Part shown: positions 55,701 to 64,000 of the stretch, one piece after another
Numbering within the stretch: position 1 is the stretch's first letter
Layout of the letters: every line of letters begins with the position of its first letter
Source of the DNA: Ypsolopha sequella
Lineage: Eukaryota; Arthropoda; Insecta; Lepidoptera; Ypsolophidae
NCBI GenBank assembly: GCA_934047225.1
Contig: OW203991.1
Coordinates: forward strand, 5,580,001-5,644,000
Direction of reading: 5' to 3'
Length of the DNA: 64,000 nt
Translations under genes and position numbers: made by a program
Notes under the pieces: model-generated
What the model saw: only the letters and a program-made list of their open reading frames with translations
Told to the model about the DNA's origin: nothing
Database searches by the model: none

Positions 55701-55752
55701 TTTGTACGGAACCCTCGACGGGCGAGTCCAACTCGCACTTGTCCGTTTTTTT

Positions 55753-56579
55753 CAAGATAGGTAGTCTGGTCACTGTTGAGGACTACTTAAGGCTAAATTT
55801 AAATGTATTCAGTAGTAAAGGTAAAACATAAGTTAGACAAGTACCTATCGACTAAACATAATTGAAAAAAGAAATAGTAACTTATTTGCACTCAAGGAGC
55901 AGCCTGTAGCTGCTTGATATCACTTGTGATGAACACTTGAACACTTGATTTTGCTTAATGGTTGTGGTCGCGACTGGCGAGTATTGAATTACTCCTGACG
56001 ATAACCTGAAAGCTGTGAAAACAGCCTTTTGGTTTTATATAGCTCCGCGAAATTACCTTTAGCTCGTAAGAGCTTTGCTTTGCAAAGTAATTTGGCAAAA
56101 ATTAGGAGTTTTGAGCTGTTATAGTTCTGAAAAGGTTAACTTGAATGCTTTCTAGTAATTTCCTTACGTCAGCCATATTTATTCACTAAAATAAAAAAAA
56201 AATGAACTGAAAATAACATTTTCATACAACGAAGCAAAATTAAATAACATGTTCTATACAATTTTAAATATACGTTTTTATATATGAGTATAACTTTTAT
56301 TTCTAAAGCGACAAACCATCAAACACCTTATTTTTTCATTTTTTTTTATTTAAAATGTCCTGAAAATTTGCAATTACGAAAGGCCCGTCTCGCATATAGC
56401 ACTATTATCCTAAAGTTTCACGATAATGTACCAATCGCACTATGTTTTGCATTTTATCTGACTTTAACATGCTACTAACAATTTTTTAAGAATACAACAC
56501 TTACATATCTAGCCATTTTGAAACTTGGTATAATGACAGGGAATGGCGCCATTATAAATAAGTAATTTAAACCCACCAT
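55753..56579. other. No recognised gene
   Basis: 55840-56110 is somewhat GC-rich (GCAGCCTGTAGCTGCTTG is a short palindrome) and could be an old repeat; no coding signal. Confidence 0.35.
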
Positions 56580-56992
56580 TAGTGTTTCTGCGTACAAACA
56601 ATCTTAAACAGAAACATTTTAAAACCCGAAAGTCCTGGAAAAGCGTTATTCATTTCTATCAAAAAGGTTTTAAGTTGTCATAGAGTTACATCCAAGACTA
56701 ATGTAGTACCTATTAGTTGTATTGTATGGTTATATTAACGTTAAATTAAGGTTGTGAAGGTTATATTTGGGTTTTGAGTAAGTAGTTAGAAAGGTTATAG
56801 ATAAGAGCTACAGGTTTTGCTGTAGCTCTCAGAAAGGTTCTACAACGTGGGCCCTTTTTGCACTCAGGAGGTTAATATAACGTTAATATAAAGTAATTGA
56901 CACTACAAAGACTTATGAGCAGATTTCCATACAAAGGTATTAGAACCTTTTCAGTACCTTTCTAAAACCTTTAAAGTTACTTGGGTATATAT

Positions 56993-57932
56993 GTCCTCAG
57001 TCGCACATCTGCGTACTGCATGCAAAAAAAATAATCTGGATTTGCCGCTCAAGCTTACTCAAATTTCGCCGGTGGTGTCAGTACACATTGTTCCTGATCA
57101 CTAACCGAGTCTGCAGTATGAATTCTGGCGGTTGATTAAATTTTACCTTGTATATTAAAATAGACCAAAAATATTACAAAAAAATTATTAAAGAAACAAC
57201 TTTTTATGCTGTCTGTATCTGTTAATGCTCCGGGTTATACAGTATAGGACAATGCACATTTTTTGGTGGTAGAGCTGATGTCGGGCTCGACTGTAGAGGT
57301 ACCACCATCTAACTTGGAGACCCCCTCGAAGTAATTCGTGATAATAAGTGAACCTTCTGTAAGTGATTATTTTGTGCCTTGATCCTGCGACGGGCGACCG
57401 ACAGAAAAGCGATAGATGAGGTGAGGAAGATCCGGCAACAATAAATAAATACACGCACTATTGATCACGTATTCTACATATCATCTACAAGTATCACTTG
57501 TTTGTGCTTGAGCTGGACCTGTTACTTATTTCTTTTGCTGACCGTACATTGAGGGATTGTAAGTACTAACCTAAACTGGAAGGACTTTTTGTAAATTAAC
57601 AATTAACTGGCTGTAACAGAATACCAGCGTTGTGTCGGGGTGTGCATAAATATATTTTATAAAATATGTATTATCTCGACACAGCAACATGCTGAGTTGC
57701 GGCCTATTCGGTGGCGGTGAATATATGAGATCGATTTATGTCGTTTTCTCTTTGTTGCTTCATTTATTTTTGTGTAATCATAAGCATTAGGCTATTATTT
57801 ATGTGAGCTGATATCTTGTGTATCATTTTCCGACAAATAAACTTCTTTCTTTCTTTCTAATTAAATAAATGATATCTGTACAAAAATAAGAAAGTGGAAT
57901 CTCCGTTCATTTCGGAGTAATACAAAATGTGG
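56993..57932. other. Repeat fragments
   Basis: 57090-57153 is a decayed CACCTTGTATA-type MITE end. 57264-57341 is a 5' fragment of SINE-like family S1 (GTGGTAGAGCTGATGTCGGG to GAAGTAATTCG). 57480-57858 looks like a LINE 3' untranslated region ending ACAAATAAACTTC plus (TTTC)n, with the AATAAA signal 10 bp before the tail; its coding part is not visible. Confidence 0.5.
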
Positions 57933-57940
57933 GCAAAAAT

Positions 57941-59469
57941 TAGAGATGAAATGGATAGTGATTTGACCGGATACCGGATACCGGATATCCAGCAAGGCAC
58001 TAGGCTGGATAGCAGGATATCCGGCGGCCAAATATCCGGCTCAAGATATGCGTTTCGCACGAATGCAACTGGGCGAGATTATTTGTGCATTTTCTAAAAA
58101 AATATCGTATAACAATCATACAAATGGTGGTCTGCAAACGCGAAACAATTTCCGATCCTAATGAAATTCGTAAATATGTATCTTTTGTCTCCTTGCAGCG
58201 GTAAATACTGTATATAAATAGACAGGTATCTTTAAATGAAACTGCGTAATCTACTGTTCATACTGAACACATTTTCCCAAAATAACATATTGAAAAAAAA
58301 AATTGAACCTGACCTACCAAAATTCACAGTAGGTTTTCGAAATGGGTAAGGAAACATGAATATATTTTTTCATTTCCACAAGTATGTTTCTTTGGAAATG
58401 TTGTTCAGTATGATTCTTAGACCATGTGTTTTTATTAAAAGATACCTGTTCAGTTACATCCACTATATTGTGAGAGACTTATCTCTTAAGCTGGTGCAAT
58501 GTATGAAGAAAAGCACAAACGTATAAACGTTGGGAATAATCCCAATAATTGCTGTAAAGCTTTTATTTATCTACTGTTAAGAATAAAATGTATATTTTTA
58601 GAACGCATCAGTCGAGTGTTCGGTCAACGATGTTGTTTTTTGGGGTGTGGTAACACTTCTCCCTCTTGGAGCTGTCAAAAACCTGTGATAGGACGTGTTT
58701 TGTAAAAGGTCGCGTTCGACCATATTTTTAACTATATTAAGGGCTTAATACAAGGGAAATCGATGTGGACATCGTAAAAAACATTATTGGGTCAGGGTCT
58801 GACGATATTTTGGTGTGAAGACCACCTTTAGCGTATTTCCTGTGTCTGTGTGACATAACCTGAACACGCGGTGTGCAACAAGTGGACTTGTTAATTACCA
58901 TTTCTTCTGGGTTTGGATGCATCCAGGGTTAGGTGGGTCGTGTTTAGAGTCTTCGTGGAAGGTGAACCACGTGCCACAACATCGGAACGCCTTGGAGTCC
59001 ACAGCGAAAGGACTTCGTGCGAGGACTAGCTGATGAGGTCATCATACACTTGTCTGGTAGGACATTTTGTATTATATTTTGTAGAATATAAGATATTTGT
59101 AGATTATAGATCTGGGACAGCTTATGGGCCCCTGTTCCAGCTGCTAATATCGCCTTTTAACATACAATTAGTGGTATCTGAGCGTGGTTATGGAACCCTC
59201 GCACCAGTGACGCCGATGCCCGTCACTAGTCAGAAACATTACCACTCCTTTATCAAACATCTACCATAGTTTAACTCTTATTCACTTTACGTATTAGAGT
59301 TTAGATTATTCAATAATTGATTTTGTGATTTAAACGACTTTTTGTATGCTGAGTTAAGTATCCGGTATCCAGCCGGATACTAGCTACTATCCGGCCGGAT
59401 ACCGGATATCAAAAATATGGCCGTATAGGCTGGATACCGGATAGTAACCGGATATCCGTTTCATCTCTA
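57941..59469. mobile_element. 1.5-kb non-autonomous hAT element with perfect 8-bp duplication
   Basis: GCAAAAAT flanks the element at 57933-57940 and 59470-59477. Ends TAGAGATGAAATGGATA and TATCCGTTTCATCTCTA are inverted repeats. Both ends are followed by dense CCGGATA/TATCCGG words in both orientations (57960-58045 and 59348-59455), typical subterminal transposase-binding arrays. The interior holds a copy of repeat R2 (58578-59255) and no transposase. Related by its TAGAGATG end to the small element at 1236-1802. Confidence 0.88.
58578..59255 (+). repeat. Dispersed repeat R2, copy 2, inside the hAT element
   Basis: Same order of blocks as 40509-41160, including the antisense S1 piece (59179-59232, CCTCGCACCAGTGACGCCGA). 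Coordinates fall fully within the hAT termini, so R2 either inserted there or was captured. Confidence 0.7.
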
Positions 59470-59738
59470 GCAAAAATACACCATTTCAAAGAGGTTATCT
59501 TTCGTTTCTAGGGTCTATTGAAGGATTCCCAGAAAAGCCATTCTGTCTCAGATTGTACTTAACTTGTTACAATCCATTACTTCTCAAGCAACATTTAGCT
59601 TCGAGCTTTAGGGTTAAGTAGGTAGACCTTAAGGGTTTTCATTTAACTGACCTGATGAATGTGCCGTCATTTTACGAATTAACACAATTAATTAAACGTA
59701 TAGGATTAATACGCTGGCTATCGATTTTAAAACACAAT

Positions 59739-59900
59739 TGTATCGATTCGGTGTAACACAACCTAACTTATTTGACATGGCTAAACTTAGTTTAAGCGTT
59801 CTGTCTTTTTCTTTCTGTTTCGAAAGGACAAAGATGGGACGTTTAAATAAGGTTAGTCCTGTTAAATAAGTTAAGTCGTGTTATACAGAATCGACAACAA
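59739..59900. mobile_element. Foldback MITE (GTGTCGATTCGG family), copy 5
   Basis: TGTATCGATTCGGTGTAACA to the mirrored TGTTATACAGAATCGACAAC, with TTATTTGACATGGCTAAAC and GTCCTGTTAAATAAG in the arms. Confidence 0.8.
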
Positions 59901-59942
59901 TGTCTACTTTGGTCTAATAAATAGTAAAAAATGTCTCTAACA

Positions 59943-60183
59943 ATGGTGCCGGTTCGGCGCAACACAACTTAACTTATTTGACAGGACTAAACTTACTTTA
60001 AGCGTCCTGTCTTTGTCTTTTCGATACAGAAAGAAAAAGACAGAACGCTTAAATTAAGTTTAATCCTGTCAAATAAGTTAAATCGTGTAAACAAATTTTC
60101 GATACAGAAAGAAAAAGACAGAACGCTTAAATTAAGTTTAATCCTGTCAATAAGTTAAATCGTGTTAACAAAATCGACACCTT
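59943..60183. mobile_element. Foldback MITE (GTGTCGATTCGG family), copy 6, right arm duplicated in tandem
   Basis: The left arm GCCGGTTCGGCGCAACACAA is normal. The right arm (TTTCGATACAGAAAGAAAAA, GACAGAACGCTTAAATTAAG, TTTAATCCTGTC, AATCGTGT) is present twice in a row, at about 60018-60094 and 60098-60172, so this copy is 75-80 bp longer. Confidence 0.8.
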
Positions 60184-60836
60184 CTACTAAGAGAAATAAT
60201 TTAAACTGGCTTGTACAGAAATGTCTGCTTAAAAATTCATGTTATCTGCGTCTTACACAAATTATGTAAATGATATCCAGTTTAATTCTATATTATAAAT
60301 GTATAATATTCCAAATTTTATGCCACTCTCCCGCTCGACATTTTCCTTTTTTCCATAGATAATTGTCTAAACCCATGGGCTGCGTTCATTATAAATATAA
60401 CAAATAGAATCAATTGTTTTGATTATTAACTAAACAGACGAACGGTTAATAAGAATTAATAGCTCATCATAAAATTATCACATAAAAATCACAATATCGT
60501 AAGGTTTTAGTGCGTGAATCAGTTAAGTAATCACAAGAGGGCATCTTAAATTAAGCCTGTTAATTAAGTTAATCCAAGTGCACCCCAGAAACCCTTTCAG
60601 GCCGCTCCAGTCGAGCCTGAACATCAGTTTACGTAACATTATCATTACGTAGATTACATAACACTTACATAAATCAGCACGAAAGCCACAATTTCTGCTA
60701 ATTTTTTTGGGATGAGCGTTTTTGGGATGGAAATATGCCCAATGAGCTCGTTGCATATGTAAAGATTTCTGTAAAAATCAATGATTCGCCTGATGACGTC
60801 CCCACTGAGGGGTCGAAATATAGCGACTAAAACCAT
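60184..60836. other. No recognised feature
   Basis: AT-rich. A moderately GC-rich stretch 60580-60640 and open frames on the minus strand carry no motif. Confidence 0.35.
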
Positions 60837-60840
60837 TTAA

Positions 60841-61256
60841 GGTGATATACCGTGCTAGCAAAGGTCCCCGTTACTCCAGGCAGAAAGACCCGCAGTTCGA
60901 AAGGGACGGAATCGGGGAAAATGGTCAAAAAGTCGGTTTTAAATTAATGCAAAATTAACTAAAATAGCTACAAAAAATTCCATAACCAGTAATTTAGGTG
61001 TAGTTAAAACCCAACTAAATAAATATTTTTCAAGTCTGTATGCTATCCTAATTTGTCAGAATATCAAAAAAAGTGTAAATTTAGACCTGATTTCAATAAT
61101 TATTTCTATCGAATGAAATTCCTCCTATCGCGTTTCTGATAGACCAAAATCTAGTAAAAGGTCCCAAAATTGTTATACTAATTTATTTTACTTGGAACTT
61201 CATTAAAAAAGAAGATAAATATCTTCAAAAAGTGTCAATTTTCACGGTATAGCCCC
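60841..61256. mobile_element. TTAA-flanked short element
   Basis: TTAA at 60837-60840 and 61257-61260 borders a 416-bp block with ends GGTGATATACCGTG and CACGGTATAGCCCC (12 of 14 paired). TTAA duplication suggests piggyBac-type mobilisation. A diverged relative is at 14405-14803. Non-coding. Confidence 0.68.
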
Positions 61257-62027
61257 TTAAGTGTTTGTATTTATGTGGAGTAAAACAAATATATAAAAAC
61301 TAAAAAAATAAAAAAGGCCCTTGAACGGTGTTTTATAAAAATATTTTATTAACGTAATTATTATAGAATAGAATAAGTCTTTATTTGCATTGATAAGGGT
61401 ACAAAATGGTGGTGTTATAAATTATAAAGAAAAATGAGCGCCTTAATCAGTTAATATTAATTTAGCATACAAATATTTTGGTTCATGAAGTTAATACCTT
61501 AATATATTTAATTAATTTAGCATGCATATCAAATCTCAAATGGTGCTATATATAAAAAAAAGAAAAAATTACGTTTAAACAGCTAAAAACAGCAGCAAAA
61601 TTGTTTTTTTCGATATCTCAAAAATGATGAAGTTATATTGGCATCAAAGTGAGCTTGGTTGGTGATCATTGAACCTTGTTCCTGGTCCCTGGCCGGGTCT
61701 CCTCCGGTATGGGTTCGGGCGGTTGATTCGATTTTACACTGTATAATATATATTTTACCTATCATTTTAATCGTATATATATTGCTACATAAATTAAATA
61801 AACCATTAATTTAGTTCATGTATATTTATTATTTTATTACATATATTTTTTTATTAGATTAAATTTTACGTGTAAAAAGTGTATATATTTATCCCTGCTT
61901 TGCAAAATAAACTATTTGAATTTGCTTAACGGCATGTCTCGTGACGTCATCTGACACGGTTTCATATTAAAAGTGATAAATATCGCTATCGCTAACGTCA
62001 GTAATAATATAAATTTTTTGAAAATTC
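61257..62027. other. Spacer with a decayed MITE end
   Basis: 61650-61747 (GGTGATCATTGAACCTTG, GGGTTCGGGCGGTTGATTC, TACACTGTATA) belongs with the ends at 33765-33840 and 57090-57153. The rest is AT-rich. Confidence 0.45.
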
Positions 62028-62038
62028 AAAAAGTTTTG

Positions 62039-62393
62039 AGTACATGTTTGCGCCTTTTGGAGTCGAAACCCTTGGGCCGTGGGGTCAAGAGGCTAAATGT
62101 CTTTTTAAAGAAATTTCCTCACGGCTGGTTGACGTTTCGGGGGACCCAAGAGCTGGCGCATACTTTGGACAACGCCTTAGTTTGGCAATCCAAAGAGGAA
62201 ATGCTGCCAGCATTCTGGGAACCCTGCCACAAGACGGCGGCGATCTGGCCAACATTTTTTACTTATTTTAATTTTACTTTAGGAGACATTTTAGTTTTAT
62301 AGGTAAATTTGTAAGGTTTAATTTTAGTTTTATTTAAGTTTTTATGTTTCTGTTAATAAATAAAACATTTTTGTGAAACTGTTTAAAAAAAAA
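62039..62393 (+). pseudogene. 5'-truncated LINE: C-terminal ORF end, 3' UTR, poly(A), target duplication
   Basis: The plus strand reads FAPFGVETLGPWGQEA, then LFKEISSRLVDVSGDPRAG, FGQRLSLAIQRGNAAS and LGTLPQDGGDLANIFYLF followed by a stop at about 62271. The pattern 'VETLGPWG..A....LS.RL.D.SGDPRAG.YF.QR.SLAIQRGNAAS' is the typical last segment of a widespread metazoan reverse-transcriptase protein. Downstream are AATAAATAAA and a poly(A) run. AAAAAGTTTTG occurs before (62028-62038) and after (62394-62404), a target-site duplication whose left part overlaps the poly(A). The frame is intact here, but the body of the element is missing. Confidence 0.8.
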
Positions 62394-62404
62394 AAAAAGT
62401 TTTG

Positions 62405-62769
62405 TGCATTACTATAACCAATTTATCAGTTATTATAAAAAATATACTGATATTTCACTTCTAGAGACAGGTAGCGCTCCAACACTACTGGATTTTGTGA
62501 TAATATGTTTTATTTAAATTAGTTAACCTAACCTAACCTAAGTTAACCGTTTTATTTCATTAATCTGATTTAATGCGTGATTACTCAATATCTATATAAT
62601 TTTTTGTTCATAATTCCATCTTCATACGTATGTGGTTTTTATATACTATTAATTACTATTAAAAAAATACAAAAGCTGTAGATTTTAGGTTTTTTTATTA
62701 ATATTTACAGTTTCATATACTTTTTTTGAGCTTGTATGCGATTTTTATTAAGGATAGGGTCAACCTATA
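62405..62769. other. Spacer with a short CCTAA array
   Basis: ACCTAACCTAACCTAA at 62526-62541 is three units of the complement of the insect telomeric TTAGG motif; otherwise AT-rich. Confidence 0.45.
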
Positions 62770-63036
62770 CAACGTGTAACAGAAAAGTGTAACCATATTT
62801 GAAGAGCTTATTCAGTCAATGGTATAGAACAACTTTTACTTACGAACAAACTCTGTATCTCAAAAAAATTTTTTTACTGCTTCATAAAAAAATGCAATGC
62901 CGCTCGGCTGAAATGTATGGAAGGACAGATTTTTTTTTTGAGATTTCAGGGTTGGCTCCATAGTAAAAGTTGTTCTATATCATTGACTGAATAAGCTCTT
63001 CAAATATGGTTACACCTTTCTGTTACACCTTGTATA
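62770..63036. mobile_element. Foldback MITE (GTGTAACAGAAAGGTG family), copy 3, complete
   Basis: Left TATACAACGTGTAACAGAAA and right TTTCTGTTACACCTTGTATA, TA-flanked. The arms pair through ACCATATTTGAAGAGCTTAT and TCAGTCAATGGTATAGAACA over about 70 bp, then AT-rich runs, with CCGCTCGGCTGAAATGTATG in the centre. Its terminus CAACGTG/CACCTTG is close to that of the CAAGGTGAC family. Confidence 0.82.
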
Positions 63037-64000
63037 TAGACCTAAGTATATATATAAATACATTGTATATATATCTTAAAAATAACTAAGCAGTGTACCT
63101 ACGGCCTTTAGTTATGTAAGCAATAAATATATATAAACATATCTACGTAACATAGACATAATACCTATTAGTTCACATAATATGAATACATACACATAAT
63201 AATTAATAACATACGAGTATCTAAGAATAACATACTTATTATTTATTATAAAAAAATAAAATAAATATTTTATGTATGAATACAGACATTCAATATTTAA
63301 TAACAACAGTTTTACATAAGTACTCCTAATTTTTATATTATATCCAATAAACTATACACAAAATTGTTTGTTGGCCCGAGGATGTGTTATACGAAACCGG
63401 TCGCCTAAAGAAAAATGAAAATAAATATTTGTGGAATAAAAGTACAAGAATTTTGTGTATAATTTATTGAAGATGATATTCCATCAAAAACCATCAATCG
63501 AATCCATCTAATATCTGGGGGCACGATACTGCCCCCACCAAGACGAGCTAAAGCAAGCGGGGCACTACGTACCTTTTCTCGAAGCATTTCGCCAGATTCT
63601 CGAACCTTCATAGCTTCGGTCTGGATAATACTACAGATACCAAATTCTCAAGATAAGATGTAGTAAGCACTTTTAACAAACACGGTAAGTTTCATTTGTC
63701 TAGCTTTTACACTTTGAATTTTATGAATACCTAAAATACGTCGATTTCGTTACCCACTCACTGATGATCATCAAAACCTCTAGGGTATTTCCTGAATCCT
63801 AAAAAGCTGAAATTTGATATGCAGGCCAAGAGTAGCACAAAAACAACAAGAAAATTAAGAAATCTGTCACTTTCACCCTCCAACCCCTCTTAAGAGGGAT
63901 CCGTTTCTGTATTACTAAAAATATATATTCCCAACTTCCAAAAGTCCTAGAAATCTGAAATTTGTTATGAAGGCTACGATTTGCACACACTCAACGAAAA
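63037..64000. other. AT-rich DNA and a decayed repeat
   Basis: 63375-63625 contains GGCCCGAGGATGTGTTAT, ACGATACTGCCCCCACCAAG, GAGCTAAAGCAAGCGGGGC and CATTTCGCCAGATTCTCG, which I recognise as a common lepidopteran dispersed repeat of unclear class. The minus-strand frame across it (68 codons) is not a supported gene. The last 400 bp show paired words such as AAATCTGAAATTTGTTATG and AAAGCTGAAATTTGATATG (direct repeats about 165 bp apart). Confidence 0.45.

Larger units (their letters stand above)
52213..55752 (+). repeat. GGGTTCCGTA repeat (type B), interrupted by other elements
   Basis: The left end AGGGTTCCGTACCTCTAAAG (52214-52237) is separated from its continuation ACAGAACCCTTATAGGATCA (54604 onward) by a complete type A repeat. 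In undisturbed lepidopteran copies these two segments are adjacent. The right part continues through GGGTACTTTCCGTTGACC and, after a Helitron (54969-55700), finishes TTGTACGGAACCCTCGACGG and CGAGTCCAACTCGCACTTG. Confidence 0.65.
51550..56990. mobile_element. Candidate TA-flanked element split by a repeat nest
   Basis: CCCAAGTAAC at 51550 after TA, and GTTACTTGGG before TA near 56990, are exact reverse complements 5.4 kb apart. The inner flanks (about 51560-52130 and 56580-56980) share a style of AGGTT/AAGGTTTTA-type words and ACCTTTAAA/TTTAAAGG. One MITE of about 1 kb interrupted by the nest at 52213-55752 would explain the layout, but two separate broken copies are equally possible. Confidence 0.4.

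Noticed and set aside
57960..59455. Regularly spaced CCGGATA words resembling a repeat-spacer array
   Set aside because: Units are in both orientations, of irregular spacing and restricted to the ends of a hAT element; this is not a CRISPR array.
61973..62302. 109-codon open frame overlapping the LINE C-terminus
   Set aside because: It lies in a different frame from the recognisable reverse-transcriptase C-terminal peptide and starts outside the insertion.

Overview
This window is eukaryotic nuclear DNA, most likely from a moth or butterfly (Lepidoptera). It is AT-rich with GC-rich islands, contains GT-AG introns, has no prokaryotic gene packing, and is filled with transposon families I recognise as typical of lepidopteran genomes: RTE- and Jockey-type LINEs, Helitrons ending in a GC hairpin plus CTAG, hAT and TA- or TTAA-targeting foldback MITEs, and the lepidopteran 'GGGTTCCGTA' repeats. 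The species call is an inference from repeat content.

Host coding sequence is sparse. The best-supported gene lies on the minus strand: its last two coding exons are 37148-37327 and 35204-35418. They join in frame across a GT-AG intron and end at a stop codon, and both are strikingly GC-rich. I do not recognise the protein. A second, weaker candidate exon lies on the plus strand at 47705-47931. The first base of the minus-strand fragment completes a codon begun in an upstream exon, which I could not find in the window.

Region by region. 1-11 kb: a hAT MITE (1236-1802), a decayed RTE LINE 3' end (2078-2445), copies of a 400-bp repeat, a palindromic TA-flanked MITE, SINE-like copies, and several large foldbacks at 6.9, 8.3, 9.2 and 10.1 kb. 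11-23 kb: a dead Jockey-type LINE (11614-13176), a 1-kb element with about 330-bp terminal inverted repeats, further MITEs, and a CpG-rich block at 22990-23230. 23.8-35 kb: a 1.7-kb long-inverted-repeat element, a hAT element with a perfect 8-bp duplication sitting inside a foldback arm (28 kb), and a LINE relic (30 kb). 35-37.3 kb: the gene. 38-51 kb: second copies of several families, a hAT with a MITE nested in it (41.3-41.8 kb), a tyrosine-recombinase (Crypton-like) relic (45.2 kb), and the candidate exon. 51.5-57 kb: a multilayer nest of repeats containing two Helitrons in opposite orientation. 57.9-59.5 kb: a 1.5-kb hAT element with perfect 8-bp duplications. 59.7-64 kb: palindromic MITEs, a TTAA-flanked element, and the 3' end of a LINE with poly(A) and target-site duplication (62.0-62.4 kb).

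No encoded pathway is visible. What works together here is a transposon community. A SINE-like family carries the 3' tail of the RTE LINE and shows target-site duplications at four copies. Three otherwise different foldback families share a TA target and a CARGGTG terminus, as if using one transposase source. Several nests give relative insertion ages. I found no CRISPR, operon, rRNA or convincing functional tRNA. All coordinates, duplications and inverted repeats were read by eye; similarity-based family names come from recognition, not from a database search.
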